The position numbers and the translations under genes are program-made. 37,697 bases of DNA from Draconibacterium orientale. Lineage in GTDB: Bacteria; Bacteroidota; Bacteroidia; Bacteroidales; UBA1556. The stretch spans positions 1-37,697 of the forward strand of contig DYSI01000008.1 in the NCBI GenBank assembly GCA_020718275.1, given 5' to 3'. Under the pieces are notes generated by a model. It had not been told where the DNA came from, made no database searches, and saw only the letters and a list, made by a program, of their open reading frames with translations. Below are positions 36,476 to 37,697 of this stretch, one piece after another (the first letter of the stretch is position 1; each line of letters starts with the position of its first letter).

Positions 36476-37543
36476 CTATTTTTTACATTGAGCTCCAAGA
36501 AATTGATCAGCAAGGCTAGATCCTAACCCAGAAGCTTGATTCCAATCGTCACAAGCTCCTTTTTTATCACGTAGTTGTTCTTTACAAATTCCTCGATTAA
36601 GAAATGCAATGGGATTAGAGGCATCCTTTTTTATCGACTCATTAAATTCGGCTAAAGCTCCGGAATAGTTCATTTGAGCCATCCAAAGGTTTGCCTGAGC
36701 AAGGTGAGCTTGTGCACTTTGAGCATTAAGCTCGATGGCCGAAGCAATATATTGGGCCGATTGATCAAATTTTTGTTGAGAAAGGGAAAGGTTACCCAGA
36801 TTAATATAAGCTGCAATGGCATTGCTATCGTATTTGATAGCATTTTCAAAGCTTAATGCAGCAGCTTCATAATTCTTTTCGGCTATAAAGACCCTTCCGT
36901 TATTGATATAAGCACTGGTAAATTTAGGATTGACACGAAGAATACTTGAGTAATCGGAGTGAGCATCAGTGTAGTTGCCCATCGCAAAATAAACCGCAGC
37001 TCGGTCGTGCAAGGCATACAAAAAGTCAGGTTTGGCTTGAAGGGCAGCCGAGAGGGATTTAATGGCTTCGGAGTTCTTTTTTTGATCGAAATAAATCAAA
37101 CCTGTATAGTAATGGGATTCGTGCAAAAAGGTAGATTTTCCTGCCGCTATGGACTTACCAAAGTCTTCGAGAGCCCCACTAAAATCTTTGTACTTAAACC
37201 GTGCAACACCTCTGGCATGAAAGTATTTAGGCTCGGGTTTAAGGGTAATCACTCGGTTGAGATCGTTGATACAGCCCACCAGATCGTCACTAGCAATCTT
37301 GGCAACAGCCCTATTATAATAGGCCTCAGGAAAGTTTGCTTTAATGGAAATGGCTTCGGCAAACTTAGTTATTGCTTCAGCATTTTTATTACTTTGCAGC
37401 AAAATATAAGCTTCATTATACTTAAGTTCAGCCGCTTGCATATCCTTTTGACTTAGAACTTTTACTGTATCCTTTGAGGCTGTTTGGGCATTAAGAAGGG
37501 TGGAATACAATAAAAACAAAGTAAAAATTGAGAAGATTTTCAT
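36476..37543 (-). CDS. secreted TPR-repeat protein
   Basis: I chose the ATG at 37543 (355 residues). It gives a clean signal peptide (MKIFSIFTLFLLYSTLLNAQ), whereas an in-frame ATG at 37603 would place 20 residues before it. After the signal, about eight to nine TPR units fill the protein, for example EAYYNRAVAKIASDDLVGCI, FLYALHDRAAVYFAMGNYTD and SAYINNGRVFIAEKNYEAAA. It is probably a periplasmic or outer-membrane scaffold. As the first gene of the minus-strand envelope cluster it may act with the PorE-like proteins downstream. Confidence 0.83.
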   Translation of the reverse strand: MKIFSIFTLFLLYSTLLNAQTASKDTVKVLSQKDMQAAELKYNEAYILLQSNKNAEAITKFAEAISIKANFPEAYYNRAVAKIASDDLVGCINDLNRVITLKPEPKYFHARGVARFKYKDFSGALEDFGKSIAAGKSTFLHESHYYTGLIYFDQKKNSEAIKSLSAALQAKPDFLYALHDRAAVYFAMGNYTDAHSDYSSILRVNPKFTSAYINNGRVFIAEKNYEAAALSFENAIKYDSNAIAAYINLGNLSLSQQKFDQSAQYIASAIELNAQSAQAHLAQANLWMAQMNYSGALAEFNESIKKDASNPIAFLNRGICKEQLRDKKGACDDWNQASGLGSSLADQFLGAQCKK

Positions 37544-37570
37544 ATTAAATGCAATTATAGTGTAAGAGGG

Positions 37571-37578
37571 CAAATTTA
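37571..37578 (-). promoter_or_regulatory. candidate -7 element of the TPR/OmpA cluster
   Basis: TAAATTTG on the minus strand matches TAnnTTTG, 27 bp upstream of the chosen ATG of the TPR protein. It also argues against the longer start at 37603, which would lie upstream of the transcript start. The -33 TTTG is about 15 bp away, too close. Confidence 0.4.
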
Positions 37579-37668
37579 AAATAAATATTGAACCAAAGTC
37601 CATATTTTATTTATGATTTCAATAAGTTTTATGCAAGCTAAGATTTTCTCCAAGGATTAAAATATTTT

Positions 37669-37676
37669 TACCTTTG
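37669..37676 (+). promoter_or_regulatory. possible outward promoter at the right edge
   Basis: TACCTTTG on the plus strand matches TAnnTTTG and is followed by CCCG, near the right edge and pointing outward. If real, it serves a gene beyond the window. No -33 is clear. Confidence 0.3.
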
Positions 37677-37697
37677 CCCGTTATTATCACATTCCTT

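Noticed and set aside
36959-37456. Plus-strand ORF of 165 codons opposite the TPR protein
   Set aside because: It is antisense to a clear TPR gene, and repeated TPR codons commonly leave long opposite-strand ORFs.

Overview
This window comes from a low-GC member of the Bacteroidota. The evidence is the gene set (DUF2851 protein, TlpA-type lipoprotein, PorE-like TPR/beta-propeller/OmpA proteins, L17 and S12 with long basic tails), start sites almost without Shine-Dalgarno sequences, and repeated matches to the Bacteroidota promoter pattern (TTG or TTTG, about 19 bp, then TAnnTTTG). The 2-oxoacid:ferredoxin oxidoreductase with a small 2[4Fe-4S] ferredoxin and a Crp/Fnr regulator point to an anaerobic or facultative relative. 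Genus cannot be read from this sequence.

Layout. 1-318: non-coding left edge with inverted repeats and the korAB terminator. 319-3188 (-): korA and korB, divergent from a 55-residue ferredoxin (3587-3754, +). 3839-5810 (+): recR, a Crp/Fnr regulator and a PaaI-type thioesterase. 5826-8601 (-): a TlpA-like lipoprotein and a DUF2851 protein. 8710-9999 (-): enolase with a strong terminator. 10156-28092 (-): an uninterrupted 33-gene block, str-S10-spc-alpha in order, from rpsL through fusA, the S10 and spc clusters, secY, map, infA and rpmJ to rpsM-rpsK-rpsD-rpoA-rplQ, with no gap above 48 bp. 28093-28762: a long divergent intergenic region. 28763-31585 (+): an S41 tail-specific protease and an APS/PAPS reductase. 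31594-37543 (-): an envelope cluster of a TPR protein, two tandem PorE-like OmpA proteins and a CarboxypepD_reg-like protein. A possible outward promoter lies at the right edge.

The genes are mostly core housekeeping: translation, secretion, glycolysis, ferredoxin-linked carbon metabolism and envelope. No phage, IS element, CRISPR array, tRNA, rRNA or defence island was seen. The least explained part is the 670-bp region upstream of rpsL. It holds two good minus-strand promoter candidates, a perfect 22-bp palindrome, and between the promoters a sequence that can fold as a hairpin-containing pseudoknot. It could be an undescribed leader or small RNA of the ribosomal super-operon. A second point of interest is an FNR-box-like palindrome upstream of the Crp/Fnr gene, which suggests autoregulation.
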